DNA from: an uncultured Opitutia bacterium
Lineage (GTDB): Bacteria; Verrucomicrobiota; Verrucomicrobiia; Opitutales; Opitutaceae
Assembly (NCBI GenBank): GCA_903902745.1
Contig: CAIUWA010000011.1
Coordinates: forward strand, 124,001-188,000
Direction: 5' to 3'
Length of the DNA stretch: 64,000 nucleotides
Shown: positions 11,021-19,862 of the stretch, piece after piece
Layout: every line of letters begins with the position of its first letter
Position numbering within the stretch: position 1 is the stretch's first letter
The notes under the pieces: generated by a model
The model's database searches: none
What the model was told of the DNA's origin: nothing
Seen by the model: only the letters and a program-made list of their open reading frames with translations
Made by a program: the position numbers and the translations under genes

Positions 11021-11287
11021 ATGGCTGAAGGCAACGCGATTGAAGTTGAGGGCAAGGTGGTCGCCGTGCTCCCCGGCACGATGTTCAAGGTGCAGCTCGC
11101 GAATGCCACCGGGCATATCGTGCTGGCGCACATCTCCGGCAAGCTGCGGAAGAACTTCATCAAGATCGCCGCGGGCGACACGGTGAAGATGGAGATGAGC
11201 CCGTACGACCTCGACAAGGCGCGCATCACTTTCCGCATGAAGGAGCAAAACCCCTTCGTGCCCCCGCCGCGCCGCCGGCAGTATTGA
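11021..11287 (+). CDS. infA: Translation initiation factor IF-1
   Basis: An 88-residue OB-fold protein. It aligns by eye with IF-1 along its length ([59 protein letters not shown]). IF-1 binds the 30S A-site during initiation. It is about 16 residues longer than the usual 72 because of a Pro/Arg-rich tail ([12 protein letters not shown]). It stands alone between the divergent tadA and xer genes, with repeat blocks on both sides. Confidence 0.95.
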   Translation: MAEGNAIEVEGKVVAVLPGTMFKVQLANATGHIVLAHISGKLRKNFIKIAAGDTVKMEMSPYDLDKARITFRMKEQNPFVPPPRRRQY

Positions 11288-11305
11288 GGCCGCCGCTGGG
11301 CGGAG

Positions 11306-11406
11306 GAATTGGGAGTTAGGAATTGGTAATTGGTGGAGAACCGGATCGCGCAGCGCACCCGCTGATCGACCCCAATTCCAAATTCCCAATTACTAATTTC
11401 CAATCT
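11306..11406. repeat. Family F repeat, copy 2 (inverted pair)
   Basis: Arm 11306-11333 (GAATTGGGAGTTAGGAATTG, then GTAATTGG) and arm 11371-11406 (CCCAATTCC, AATTCCCAATTACTAATT) are inverted relative to each other around 37 bp. It lies between infA and xer. Confidence 0.75.
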
Positions 11407-11423
11407 ATCATCCGGCCCAATCC

Positions 11424-12371
11424 ATGGCCCGCCCGATCCGTTCCCGTCGCGATGCTCCCAGCAAGGCCCCGCCGGCCTTTGCCGGCGACATCGACGCGTT
11501 CATCGGCGGCCTGCAGCACCAGCGTGGCCTGCCGTTCAACACGTGGTCGAACTATCAGCGGGATCTTGACCAATGCGCATCGTTCCTGGCGAAGCATGGC
11601 GTGGCGGGCTGGCCGGCGGTCACGGGCGCGATGGCCACGGCGTGGATTCATTCGCTGGGCAACGGGCGATACAATGCCGCATCGCTGGCGCGAAAGCTGA
11701 CGGCTTTGCGCGTCTTTGCCCGCCATCTGGTGCGCGAAAATGTGTGCACCGAGGATTTCACCGTGCTGATCAGCGGCCCCAAGCTGGCCCGGCGCATTCC
11801 CGGCACGCTGTCGGCGGAGGAGGTGTCGCGCCTGCTGGCTGCGCCGAGCGGCGGCGAAGCGCCTGCGTTGCGCGATCGCGCGCTGCTTGAACTGTTTTAT
11901 TCCAGCGGACTACGCGTCTCCGAGCTGGCCGGGCTTACGCTGCAGCAGCTCGATCTGGAGGGCGGCTTTCTGCGCGTTTTCGGCAAGGGTTCCAAGGAAC
12001 GCGTCGTGCCCGTGGGCGGCCGCGCGCGCGAAGCACTGGCCTCATGGCTGACGGCGGGCCGCCCGCGTTTCGTGAAAAAGGCCACGGGCAGCCAGCTCTT
12101 CCTCAACAACCGCGGCACGGCGCTTTCCCGCGTGATGCTCTGGATGATTGTGAAGAAATACGCGAAGCGCGCGGGCATTGTGCGGAACGTGAAGCCGCAT
12201 CTCCTGCGACATTCCTTTGCCACGCACCTGCTCGGCGGGGGCGCCGACCTGCGCGCCATCCAGGAAATGCTCGGCCACGCCAACATCGCGACCACGCAGA
12301 TCTACACCGCCGTCGAGTCGAAGCGCCTGGTCGACCACCACGCGAAGTTCCACCCGCGGAACAAGAGCTGA
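11424..12371 (+). CDS. xerD: Tyrosine recombinase XerC/XerD
   Basis: A 315-residue tyrosine recombinase with an N-terminal SAM-like core-binding domain (about 15-110) and a catalytic domain. Catalytic residues are visible: Arg in SSGLRVSEL, Lys near FGKGSKERV, His-x-x-Arg in HLLRHSFATHLL, His in LGHANIATTQ and the nucleophile Tyr in QIYTAVESK. Length is normal for the chromosome-dimer resolvases. No prophage or integron genes are adjacent, so a housekeeping Xer is the best reading. XerC and XerD cannot be told apart without alignment. Confidence 0.88.
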   Translation: MARPIRSRRDAPSKAPPAFAGDIDAFIGGLQHQRGLPFNTWSNYQRDLDQCASFLAKHGVAGWPAVTGAMATAWIHSLGNGRYNAASLARKLTALRVFARHLVRENVCTEDFTVLISGPKLARRIPGTLSAEEVSRLLAAPSGGEAPALRDRALLELFYSSGLRVSELAGLTLQQLDLEGGFLRVFGKGSKERVVPVGGRAREALASWLTAGRPRFVKKATGSQLFLNNRGTALSRVMLWMIVKKYAKRAGIVRNVKPHLLRHSFATHLLGGGADLRAIQEMLGHANIATTQIYTAVESKRLVDHHAKFHPRNKS

Positions 12372-12412
12372 GCAAACTGCCAACGCGGGCTAGCATCGGG
12401 TCATTTCAGCCC

Positions 12413-12530
12413 GGTTTCGCACTGGGGCGCAATGACGCGGAGCGGAGACGGGGGAGAAGGGCGGCCGACGTTTTCAGTGTCCTTGCTTCTGGGCTTTCTC
12501 GGCGTCTCCGCGCCTTTGCGCGAAACGACC
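12413..12530. repeat. Family E palindromic repeat
   Basis: Left part GGTTTCGCACTGGGGCGCAA and right part (CGGCGTCTCCGCGCCTTTGC, then GCGAAAC) are inverted versions of the Family E theme. It occupies most of the gap between xer and the next gene, and would be translated as junk if the open frame from 12432 were used. Confidence 0.65.
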
Positions 12531-12602
12531 GCCCGGAACACGGCATTGCAATTTCACAGCGGATTTTGTGACTTGGGCCCGGTGTTGCCCCGCCCCTGGA
12601 AA

Positions 12603-13841
12603 ATGTCCGCAAGGTTTTTGGTTCTGGCTGCCGTGATGTCGTCCGGTGCGCCGGCCCTGCTCGCGGCCGCGGATTTGCCCGCTCCGGTTTTGCTGCAGTC
12701 AGCCGGAACGATGGCGGGGCAGGGCGGAGCCAGTGGGGATGCTCCCGCTTTTTATCCTTTTCTGCCGCCGGCGGGCAAGGGCACGGGCTGCGCGGTGTTG
12801 ATCGTGCCCGCTGATGGGTCGAAGGCCGGTGACCTCGCGGGCGAGGGCGCACAAATGGCGGGATGGCTGAATGAGCAGGGCATCGCCGGATTTGTCCTGC
12901 GCCACCGCAATTTGCCGGCCGGTGGGGATGTCGCCGCCAGCACGGAAGTGAACCAAGCGGTGCAATTTCTGCGGGCCCATGCCGCGGACTTTAAGATTTC
13001 TCCCCGTCGGATCGGCGTCCTCGGCTTCGCGGCCGGCGCCGAACTGGCCGCTGACGCGGCATACAACCATCAATCCGCGCCCGCCACCGGGGCGAATGAT
13101 CCCGGCGAGAAGATTTCCAGCCGTCCGGACTTTCTCGCGCTGATCTGGGGCTCGGCGTTGCCAGCGGCCGATGCCGCACTGCTTCCGCCAACATTTCTGG
13201 TAGGTTCGACCCGGACGAGCGACGGCATGTCGGGCATGATCGACCTTTGGACCAAGCTGCGCGCGGCCCGCGTGCCGGTGGATGCGCACTTTTTCTCGCA
13301 GGCCGATCCCGCGTCCGGGATGGCGAAAAACAGTCCGTCGCTTGGCCTCTGGCCGGGGATGTTTTATGCCTGGGTGCGTTTTTCCGGTTTCCTAACCGAG
13401 GAGCCAAAGGTGCCCATCAAGGGCCTCGCCTCTCTGGATGGCCGGCCGCTGCCTCACGGCTACATCATCTTCACGCCGGTTGATTTTGTCGGCACCGGCC
13501 CGGTGATTGGCCGGGTGATCAATTCAACGGCCGGCATCCCGATCGGGGAATTTTCCGTGCCGGCGGAGCAGGGGCCCCTGGCCGGCCGCTACAAGGTGGA
13601 TGTGCGCCAGAACATGAACCGCTGGCTGAGCAACTCCTTCAGCGGCGAGCTGGTCAACGCCCGCGGCGGCGCCACGCCGGCCCAGGCCTATTTCGGCCAT
13701 CATCGTTTGCTCGGCCCGAGCATAGACGACCAGCATTCCTTCACGAAGGTTCATCCCACGGACCGGGAGGATTTCATCATCGAGTTCAAGCCCGGCACCG
13801 AGGCCAACTTGGACCTCAAGATCGAGGTCTTCAGCAAGTAG
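12603..13841 (+). CDS. Secreted alpha/beta-hydrolase-fold pseudoenzyme with C-terminal carboxypeptidase-regulatory-like domain
   Basis: A 412-residue exported protein (Sec signal ending LLAAADL). Residues about 45-260 match the hydrolase encoded next door at 13873 (QGIAGFVLRHRNLP versus HGIAGFVLRYRIGP; FLRAHAADFKISPRRIGVLGF versus FIRAHAAEYGISPDRIGVIGF). The nucleophile elbow is GFAAGAE instead of GFSAGAE, so the catalytic Ser is Ala, and the paralog's GPHGTSL is here ADPASGM, losing the His. The C-terminal ~140 residues (from KVPIKGLASLDGRPLPHGYI) resemble the beta-sandwich 'regulatory-like' domains of Planctomycetes proteins. Probably a binding or structural protein. The start at 12603 is chosen for its signal peptide. 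Confidence 0.8.
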   Translation: MSARFLVLAAVMSSGAPALLAAADLPAPVLLQSAGTMAGQGGASGDAPAFYPFLPPAGKGTGCAVLIVPADGSKAGDLAGEGAQMAGWLNEQGIAGFVLRHRNLPAGGDVAASTEVNQAVQFLRAHAADFKISPRRIGVLGFAAGAELAADAAYNHQSAPATGANDPGEKISSRPDFLALIWGSALPAADAALLPPTFLVGSTRTSDGMSGMIDLWTKLRAARVPVDAHFFSQADPASGMAKNSPSLGLWPGMFYAWVRFSGFLTEEPKVPIKGLASLDGRPLPHGYIIFTPVDFVGTGPVIGRVINSTAGIPIGEFSVPAEQGPLAGRYKVDVRQNMNRWLSNSFSGELVNARGGATPAQAYFGHHRLLGPSIDDQHSFTKVHPTDREDFIIEFKPGTEANLDLKIEVFSK

Positions 13842-13872
13842 GGTTTCGTCTTTTAAAACCATTCCACGCCAC

Positions 13873-14823
13873 ATGAATCCCAGACGCTTTAAATCCATCG
13901 CGTGGTTGCCGGCGCTGCTGCTTGTGACCGGCGCGACGAACCGTGCCGCCGACCAAGTCGATGTGGGTGGAATCGTGGGCGAGCCGAAAAATCCCGGCCA
14001 GGCCGCCTACGTTGATCAGATCACGCACATGCCGCCGGGCCCGGTTCCCGGCATCCCCGAGCCGATTCTCCTCTGGCCCAACGGGGCTCCCGGCGCGGTT
14101 CCCGACGCGAACGGTATTTTCACCGACGAGGACAAGCCGGCGATTTACGCCTTCCCGGCACCGGCGGGTGGAAACACCGGCGCGGCTTTTCTCGTTCTCC
14201 CCGGCGGCGCCTTCACAAACCGCTGCATGGACAACGAGGGCGTGCAGATCGCGCAGTTTCTCAACCGCCACGGTATTGCCGGATTTGTCCTGCGGTACCG
14301 CATCGGGCCGAATTATCCGACCCGGGCCACTTCCACGCTGGACGGGCACCGGGCCATGCAATTCATCCGCGCCCACGCCGCGGAGTATGGCATCTCGCCC
14401 GACCGGATCGGTGTCATCGGGTTTTCCGCTGGGGCCGAACTGCAGGGTGACGCCTTTTATAACAGCATCCTGGCCGGCGAGCCCGCGGCGGCCGACCCGC
14501 TCGACCGCGTCTCCACCCGCGCCAACTTCAGCGCCCTGATCTATGGCGGGCGGAATCTCCAGCATCCGGCCGATGCACCGCCGACGTTTTTATTCAACAC
14601 GATCGAGGACGGGAGTCATCTCAATGTGGAGGTGCCGGTGATGAATGCGCTGCGCAACGCGGGCGTACCCGTGGAGGCTCACTTCTACCAAGTCGGGCCG
14701 CATGGCACGAGCCTTTCCCCCGGGGATCCCCAATTGGGCCAGTGGCCCGATCTGATGATCCGGTGGCTGGAGGCGGGCGGGTTTATCGCGCGGTTGCCGG
14801 GCTCACCGGCGACGGCGCCTTGA
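13873..14823 (+). CDS. Secreted alpha/beta hydrolase (acetyl-xylan-esterase-like)
   Basis: A 316-residue exported hydrolase (Sec signal ending NRAA, about 1-26). It has the oxyanion region LPGGAFTNRC, the nucleophile elbow GFSAGAE and the catalytic His in GPHGTSLSPGD. The conserved block EPILLWPNGAPGA is typical of secreted polysaccharide deacetylase-type esterases. It begins 31 bp after its inactive paralog, so the pair is probably cotranscribed and arose by tandem duplication. Natural ester substrate unknown; plant-polysaccharide acetyl groups are plausible given the other carbohydrate genes in the window. Confidence 0.85.
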   Translation: MNPRRFKSIAWLPALLLVTGATNRAADQVDVGGIVGEPKNPGQAAYVDQITHMPPGPVPGIPEPILLWPNGAPGAVPDANGIFTDEDKPAIYAFPAPAGGNTGAAFLVLPGGAFTNRCMDNEGVQIAQFLNRHGIAGFVLRYRIGPNYPTRATSTLDGHRAMQFIRAHAAEYGISPDRIGVIGFSAGAELQGDAFYNSILAGEPAAADPLDRVSTRANFSALIYGGRNLQHPADAPPTFLFNTIEDGSHLNVEVPVMNALRNAGVPVEAHFYQVGPHGTSLSPGDPQLGQWPDLMIRWLEAGGFIARLPGSPATAP

Positions 14824-14928
14824 ACCAGACGGGCGGTAAACTGCGCGGTTGTCGGGGGACGCGCCATTTTCGGGCGACTTCGGGTTACACCCCATTCCGG
14901 GCTCTGCAGTTTCTGGTTATCCTCGGGA

Positions 14929-15126
14929 ATGCCCCTAATCAACGTTGTCGTAACCCTGATCGTCGTCGGTGTGATCCTCTGGCTGATCAACACTTACATC
15001 CCGATGCAGTCGACGATCAAAAAGATCCTCAACATCGTCGTCGTGATCGTGGTCATTCTTTGGCTCCTCTACGGATTTGGCGTCCTGAATCATTCCGGCG
15101 ACATTCACATGCCGATGGTTAAATAG
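14929..15126 (+). CDS. Thivi_2564-type mini membrane protein
   Basis: A 65-residue protein with two membrane helices (about 4-23 VVVTLIVVGVILWLINTYIP and 33-52 ILNIVVVIVVILWLLYGFGV) joined by a short basic loop (MQSTIKKI). It matches the small Thivi_2564 family by eye, whose function is unknown. It stands alone after the hydrolase pair. Confidence 0.8.
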   Translation: MPLINVVVTLIVVGVILWLINTYIPMQSTIKKILNIVVVIVVILWLLYGFGVLNHSGDIHMPMVK

Positions 15127-15417
15127 GGGTTGGGCAGGATTGTCGGTCACTGGACAGGGAGGGACGTGGCCAGTTTGGAGGCTTTTCCGGATGGCAGGGC
15201 GTCCCGACTTCAGTCGGAAGCCCGGACCGGCCGATGCCGTGATCACAGGCCCAAAATGGAGCCCTGTGGCATTGATCTCACCCCGTTTGCCAACCCTGCA
15301 ATTCTGTGGTGACATGTTGGCGGCGCCTGTCACTTTGTCGCCGTTTCCCCCGTCATGCTGTTTGTGCTGAAGTTTGCCTTTTTCCCCTGCGCCCGTTGCG
15401 CCTGATCCGTTTCCCCC

Positions 15418-18141
15418 ATGCTCTTGTCCGCCCCATTGCCCCCGCTCCCGCGCGTCCGCCCATTTTTCTGGCTGAATCTGACGGCATTTGCCGTCTGCGC
15501 GAGCAGCTCACTGCTCGGCGCCGATGCCAAGCAGACCGCCGCGTCGTTTCACCGCGACATCCAACCCCTGCTGGCGAACTATTGCTACGATTGCCACGGT
15601 GACGGTTCGCACAAGGGCAAGGTCGCGTTCGACGAATTGTCCGATGCTGACCTGCAGGCGAAGCCCGACCTGTGGCTCGCCGTGCTGAAGAATGTTCGCG
15701 CCGGCCTGATGCCGCCCGACGATGGCCCGCGCCCGACGCCGGAGGAAGTCACGCGCCTCGCCGACTGGATCAAATTCCAGGCGCTGGGTCTCGACGCGGC
15801 CAATCCCGATCCCGGCCGCGTGACGGTGCGGCGGCTCAACCGCATCGAATACCGCAACACGATCCGCGACCTGATGGGCACGGACTTCAACAGCGAGGCG
15901 GAATTCCCCCCGGATGACACCGGCCATGGCTTCGACAACATCGGCGACGCCCTGAGCATCTCGCCCCTCCATCTCGAAAAGTACCTGCAGGCCGCCGAGC
16001 AGATCGCGAACACCGCGGTACCCAAGGTGGCGAAGGTTCTGGCCGTCCGCTCCGCCACCGGGCGCGAATTTCTCCGCAAGGACGGCAGCCGGGCTCCCGA
16101 CCAGATGCCCGTGGGCAAGGCCGAGCTCCTCTCCCACACCTACACCATCACGGATACCGAGGATTACCGCATTGTGGCCGAGCTGGGGGTGAAGGGCTCG
16201 TTCGATTTCGATCCCAACCATTGCAATCTCATCATGACGGTGGACGGCGAGAAGCGACATCAGGAAGAAGTCATTTGGAGCGAAAACAAAACCATCCACA
16301 TTGACCTGCCCGCGCACCTGACGGCGGGCGATCACGTCGTGGCCTTCGAGATCCAGCCGCTGGATCCGATCCCGACTCCGAAGCAACAGCCCTTCCAGCG
16401 CGGCGGTGGAGTGCCGGTGCCTGCCGGACCGCGGTCCAACGGCGCCCCTGGCCGGTCCAACGACGCCCCGGTCGCCGCAGCGGCCGCCGCGCCTGAGGCG
16501 CCTGCGCCCGTTCCGGCGACGCCGACACCCGGTGCCGCGGTCGTGGCCGCCGCCGTCACTCCTGCACTTCCGGACCCCGCCGATGTGGCGCTGGACCCGG
16601 CCATCCCGGCGGGCCTGAAGGTGGCCCCGGTCGCCGCGCGAACCGCCGCCCGCCTCGATCTCCGCATCGCCTCGGTGCAGATCAACGGCCCGGCGGCGGA
16701 GAAATATTGGATTCCGCCGGAGAACCACTCCCGGTTCTTCCCGAAGGGCGCGGCCCCGGCCGAGCCCAAGGCGCGCGACGCCTATGCCCGGGAAGTGCTG
16801 CGCAGTTTCGCAACCCGCGCTTTCCGCCGTCCGGTGGACGAAGCCAAGCTTGACCAGCTCGTCTCGGTGGCGCGCAACACCTATCAGCAGCCGGGCAAGA
16901 CCTTCGAGGAGGGCTTTACCAAGGCCGCGATGGTCGTGCTCGCCTCGCCACGTTTCCTCTTCCGCATCGAGCCGGCGCCGGCCGGTGCGCCCGCCACCGG
17001 GTCCGCCCCGGTGGACCAATACGCGCTCGCCTCGCGCCTTTCTTATCTCCTCTGGTCCACGATGCCGGATGAGGAGTTGTTTCGCGCCGCCGGCACCGGC
17101 GAACTGCGGAACACGCAGTCGGCGCAGGTTGCTCGCATGCTGAAGGATGCCCGGGCGCAAGCGTTCGTGAAGAATTTCACCGGCCAGTGGCTCGAGGCTC
17201 GCGACGTCGAATTCCTGCCGATCAATCCGGCGGCGGTGCTTGGCCTGGGCGACCGGCGCGGCAACGCCAACGCCCCGCGCGTGGATTTTGACGGCGTGAT
17301 GCGGCGCGCGATGCGCACGGAAGTCGAAATGGCGTTCGATTACGTCATGCGCGAGGACCGCAGCGTGCTCGAGCTGATCGACGCCAACTACACCTTTCTC
17401 AACGAGAAGCTGGCGGCGCAATACGGCATCACCGGCGTCTCGGGCGACACGTTTCGCAAGGTCGATCTGCCCGAGGACAGCCCGCGCGGAGGCGTGCTCA
17501 CCGACGGGGCGATTCTCGTGGTGACCTCCAATCCCACCCGGACATCGCCCGTGAAGCGCGGGTTGTTCGTCCTCGAGAACATCCTCGGCACCCCGCCGCC
17601 ACCGCCACCGCCCGACATCCCCGCGCTCGAAGAGGCCAAGAAGGGGATTGATGGCCATGAACCCACCCTGCGCGAATTGCTCGCGACGCACCGCAGCAGC
17701 CCGCTGTGCAGCTCCTGCCACTCGCGCATGGATCCGCTGGGCCTGGCGTTTGAGAATTTCAATGCCTTGGGCATGTGGCGCGACACCGAGGCCAAGCAGC
17801 CCATCATGGCGGCGGGCAAACTCGTCACGGGCGAAGCCTTCGCCAATGTCCGCGAACTCAAGCACATCATCACGCATGAGCGCCGCCTGGATTTCTACCG
17901 CTGCCTCACGGAAAAGTTCATGACCTACGCCTTGGGTCGCGGCCTGGAATATTACGACGTGCCCACGGTCGACCAGATCGTGGCTCAGCTCGACAAGGAG
18001 CAGGGGAAGTTCTCGGTGCTGCTCGATGGCGTAATCCAGTCCGCCGCCTTCCAGCGCCAGCGCAACCCGGCGCCCGGTACCGTGGCCGACGGCAAAGGCC
18101 CGGCCACCCCGCCGGCTTCCACTCTCTCCGCCGTCAACTGA
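15418..18141 (+). CDS. DUF1592/DUF1588-type planctomycete cytochrome C protein
   Basis: A 907-residue exported protein. A signal segment (about 15-35) is followed by a heme-binding CYDCHG (Cys56, His60), then DUF1587 (VRRLNRIEYRNTIRDLMG), a beta ligand-binding-like insert (about 240-320), a Pro/Ala-rich linker (about 330-395), DUF1595 (FATRAFRRPVDEAKLD), DUF1592 (YALASRLSYLLWSTMPDEEL), DUF1588 (SNPTRTSPVKRGLFVLENIL) with a second CxxCH (LCSSCHSRMDPLG), and C-terminal DUF1585 (TYALGRGLEYYD). The family is abundant in Planctomycetes and Verrucomicrobia and usually sits beside a DUF1552 gene, as here. Its enzymatic role is not established; redox-linked polysaccharide breakdown is a common suggestion. 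Confidence 0.9.
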   Translation: MLLSAPLPPLPRVRPFFWLNLTAFAVCASSSLLGADAKQTAASFHRDIQPLLANYCYDCHGDGSHKGKVAFDELSDADLQAKPDLWLAVLKNVRAGLMPPDDGPRPTPEEVTRLADWIKFQALGLDAANPDPGRVTVRRLNRIEYRNTIRDLMGTDFNSEAEFPPDDTGHGFDNIGDALSISPLHLEKYLQAAEQIANTAVPKVAKVLAVRSATGREFLRKDGSRAPDQMPVGKAELLSHTYTITDTEDYRIVAELGVKGSFDFDPNHCNLIMTVDGEKRHQEEVIWSENKTIHIDLPAHLTAGDHVVAFEIQPLDPIPTPKQQPFQRGGGVPVPAGPRSNGAPGRSNDAPVAAAAAAPEAPAPVPATPTPGAAVVAAAVTPALPDPADVALDPAIPAGLKVAPVAARTAARLDLRIASVQINGPAAEKYWIPPENHSRFFPKGAAPAEPKARDAYAREVLRSFATRAFRRPVDEAKLDQLVSVARNTYQQPGKTFEEGFTKAAMVVLASPRFLFRIEPAPAGAPATGSAPVDQYALASRLSYLLWSTMPDEELFRAAGTGELRNTQSAQVARMLKDARAQAFVKNFTGQWLEARDVEFLPINPAAVLGLGDRRGNANAPRVDFDGVMRRAMRTEVEMAFDYVMREDRSVLELIDANYTFLNEKLAAQYGITGVSGDTFRKVDLPEDSPRGGVLTDGAILVVTSNPTRTSPVKRGLFVLENILGTPPPPPPPDIPALEEAKKGIDGHEPTLRELLATHRSSPLCSSCHSRMDPLGLAFENFNALGMWRDTEAKQPIMAAGKLVTGEAFANVRELKHIITHERRLDFYRCLTEKFMTYALGRGLEYYDVPTVDQIVAQLDKEQGKFSVLLDGVIQSAAFQRQRNPAPGTVADGKGPATPPASTLSAVN

Positions 18142-18193
18142 CGTTTCAGAACCTTTCAAGTCCCCCTTAATCAAACACCCGTCCCACCGCCCC

Positions 18194-19606
18194 ATGAAAA
18201 ATCAGCCGATTCCCTCCCGCGAAGCCACCCGGCAGCGCCAGTTCACCCTCAGCCGCCGCAACTTCCTCCGGGGCGTGGGTGCGTGTATCGCCGTTCCCAT
18301 GTTTGAATCGGCACTCCCGTCGATGCTCCGGGCCGCCACCACGGCGGGGGCCAGGACCGCTGCGACCACGGCGACGGGCGCGCCCCTCCGCATGGCCTTC
18401 GCCTATATTCCCAACGGGGTGCACCAGGAGAATTGGTGGCCGACGGGAGAAGGCAGCGCGTTCGAGCTGGGCCAGACCATGCAGCCCCTTGCGGCGTTGA
18501 AGAGTTCCCTTCAGGTCGTCGGTGGCCTCGACCACAAGGAGGCCGCCCCGGGCAATGATGGTGCCGGTGACCATGCCCGCGCGAATGCGACGTTCCTCAC
18601 CGGCGCGCGCGCGCGCAAGACCGACAGCGCCAACATCGAGGTGGGCACCTCGATCGACCAACTGGTGGCGCAGCGCACCGGGCACCTTACGCGCCTGTCG
18701 TCGCTGGAGCTCTCGTGCGACTTCGTGCGTAAGTCCGGCCGCTGTGACTCGGGCTACTCCTGCGCCTATCTGTACAATCTGTCCTGGGCCTCGGCCGAGA
18801 CCCCGGCCGCGCCGGAGCCGAATCCGCGCCTCGTGTTCGAGCGCCTGTTTGGCCAAGGCGATCCCGCCGACCGCCGAGCCAATTTCCTGGAGCGCCAGCA
18901 GACCCAGAAATCATTGCTGGATTTTGTCCGCGAGGACACGAAGTCGCTCGAGCGCCAGCTCGGCTACAACGACCACCAGAAACTGGAGGAGTACCTGACG
19001 GGTGTGCGCGAGATCGAGCAGCGCATCCAGCGCGCCGAGGGCTTCGGCCAGCTGCCCGATCCCCACGCCGAGACGCCGCCCGCCGGCATCCCGTCGGACT
19101 ACGGTGCGCACATGGACATCATGTATGACCTGCTCACGATGGCGTTCCAGACCGACTCGACCCGCATCGCCACGCTCCTGCTCGCCGGTGACGGCACCAA
19201 CCGCGCCTTTCCCGAGATCGGCATCCCTGAGGGCCACCACTATTGCTCGCACCACCGCCTGAACCCCGAGCTGATGGCCAAGATCGCGTCGATCGACCTC
19301 TTCTACATGCAGCACTTCGCGCGCTTCCTCAAGAAGCTCGACGAGACCAAGGATGTCGACGGCAACTCGATCCTCCACAACTCGATGATCGTCTACGGTG
19401 GCGGCAATGCCGATGGCAACCGCCACACGCATGACAACCTGCCCGTCATTCTCGCCGGCGCCGGCGGCGGCTCACTCACTCCAGGCCGCTACGCGCCCAT
19501 GGGTGGCAAGCCGATGTCCAACCTGTTCCTGAGCATGGCCGACCGCATGGGCGCGACGGACGTGACGCGCATCGGCGATTCCACCGGCCGCCTGCAGGGC
19601 GTATAA
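18194..19606 (+). CDS. DUF1552 Tat-exported protein
   Basis: A 470-residue protein with a twin-arginine signal (LSRRNFLRGVGACIAVPMFE, about 17-36). The body matches the DUF1552 family by eye (FAYIPNGVHQENWWPTGEG, LSSLELSCDF, NDHQKLEEYLTGVREIEQRI, AFQTDSTRIATLLLAGDGTN, GGGNADGNRHTHDNLPVILAG). DUF1552 proteins have a DUF1501-like, alkaline-phosphatase-superfamily flavour, but metal residues are not obvious. It begins 52 bp after its DUF1592 partner and forms an operon with it. Function unknown. Confidence 0.88.
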   Translation: MKNQPIPSREATRQRQFTLSRRNFLRGVGACIAVPMFESALPSMLRAATTAGARTAATTATGAPLRMAFAYIPNGVHQENWWPTGEGSAFELGQTMQPLAALKSSLQVVGGLDHKEAAPGNDGAGDHARANATFLTGARARKTDSANIEVGTSIDQLVAQRTGHLTRLSSLELSCDFVRKSGRCDSGYSCAYLYNLSWASAETPAAPEPNPRLVFERLFGQGDPADRRANFLERQQTQKSLLDFVREDTKSLERQLGYNDHQKLEEYLTGVREIEQRIQRAEGFGQLPDPHAETPPAGIPSDYGAHMDIMYDLLTMAFQTDSTRIATLLLAGDGTNRAFPEIGIPEGHHYCSHHRLNPELMAKIASIDLFYMQHFARFLKKLDETKDVDGNSILHNSMIVYGGGNADGNRHTHDNLPVILAGAGGGSLTPGRYAPMGGKPMSNLFLSMADRMGATDVTRIGDSTGRLQGV

Positions 19607-19621
19607 GCCTGCAGTCGGATT

Positions 19622-19842
19622 GGTTTCACGCAGAGGCGCGAAGTCACTGGCTCATAGAATGTAGGGCCCGAGCTTGCTCGGGCCTTTTTGTTGCCATGGT
19701 TTGGCGTGGACAGGGCCCTCTCAGCGCGTTGGGGACAACACGCTCCACCATTTATCCTACAGCGCAAAAAAGGCCCGACCAAGGTCGGGCCCTACAAGGG
19801 GACTGGCTCTGCTCGGCGTCTTTGCGCCTCTGCGCGAAACCG
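19622..19842. repeat. Nested repeats: Family E enclosing Family C
   Basis: Outer arms: GGTTTCACGCAGAGGCGCGA (19622) and GCGCCTCTGCGCGAAACC (end 19842). Inside, at 19661-19795, is a Family C pair: left end GTAGGGCCCGAGCTTGCTCG followed by GGCCTTTTT, and right end GGCCCGACCAAGGTCGGGCC followed by CTAC. One palindrome appears to have inserted into another. The Family C hairpins with flanking T- and A-runs could also terminate the convergent DUF1552 and serine-hydrolase transcripts. Confidence 0.8.
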
Positions 19843-19862
19843 GTTTGCAAGGTCGCCGGGAT

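Noticed and set aside
10795-11406. CRISPR-like direct repeats
   Set aside because: Units are 9-11 bp, irregular and inverted, with no spacers of constant length and no cas genes.
11424-12371. Prophage or integron integrase
   Set aside because: No phage, att-site or cassette genes nearby; length and motifs fit the housekeeping Xer recombinases.
15508-18195. 895-codon open frame antisense to the DUF1592 gene
   Set aside because: High-GC codon bias leaves long antisense frames; the sequence is Arg/Gly/His-rich with no family motif, whereas the plus strand has clear domains.
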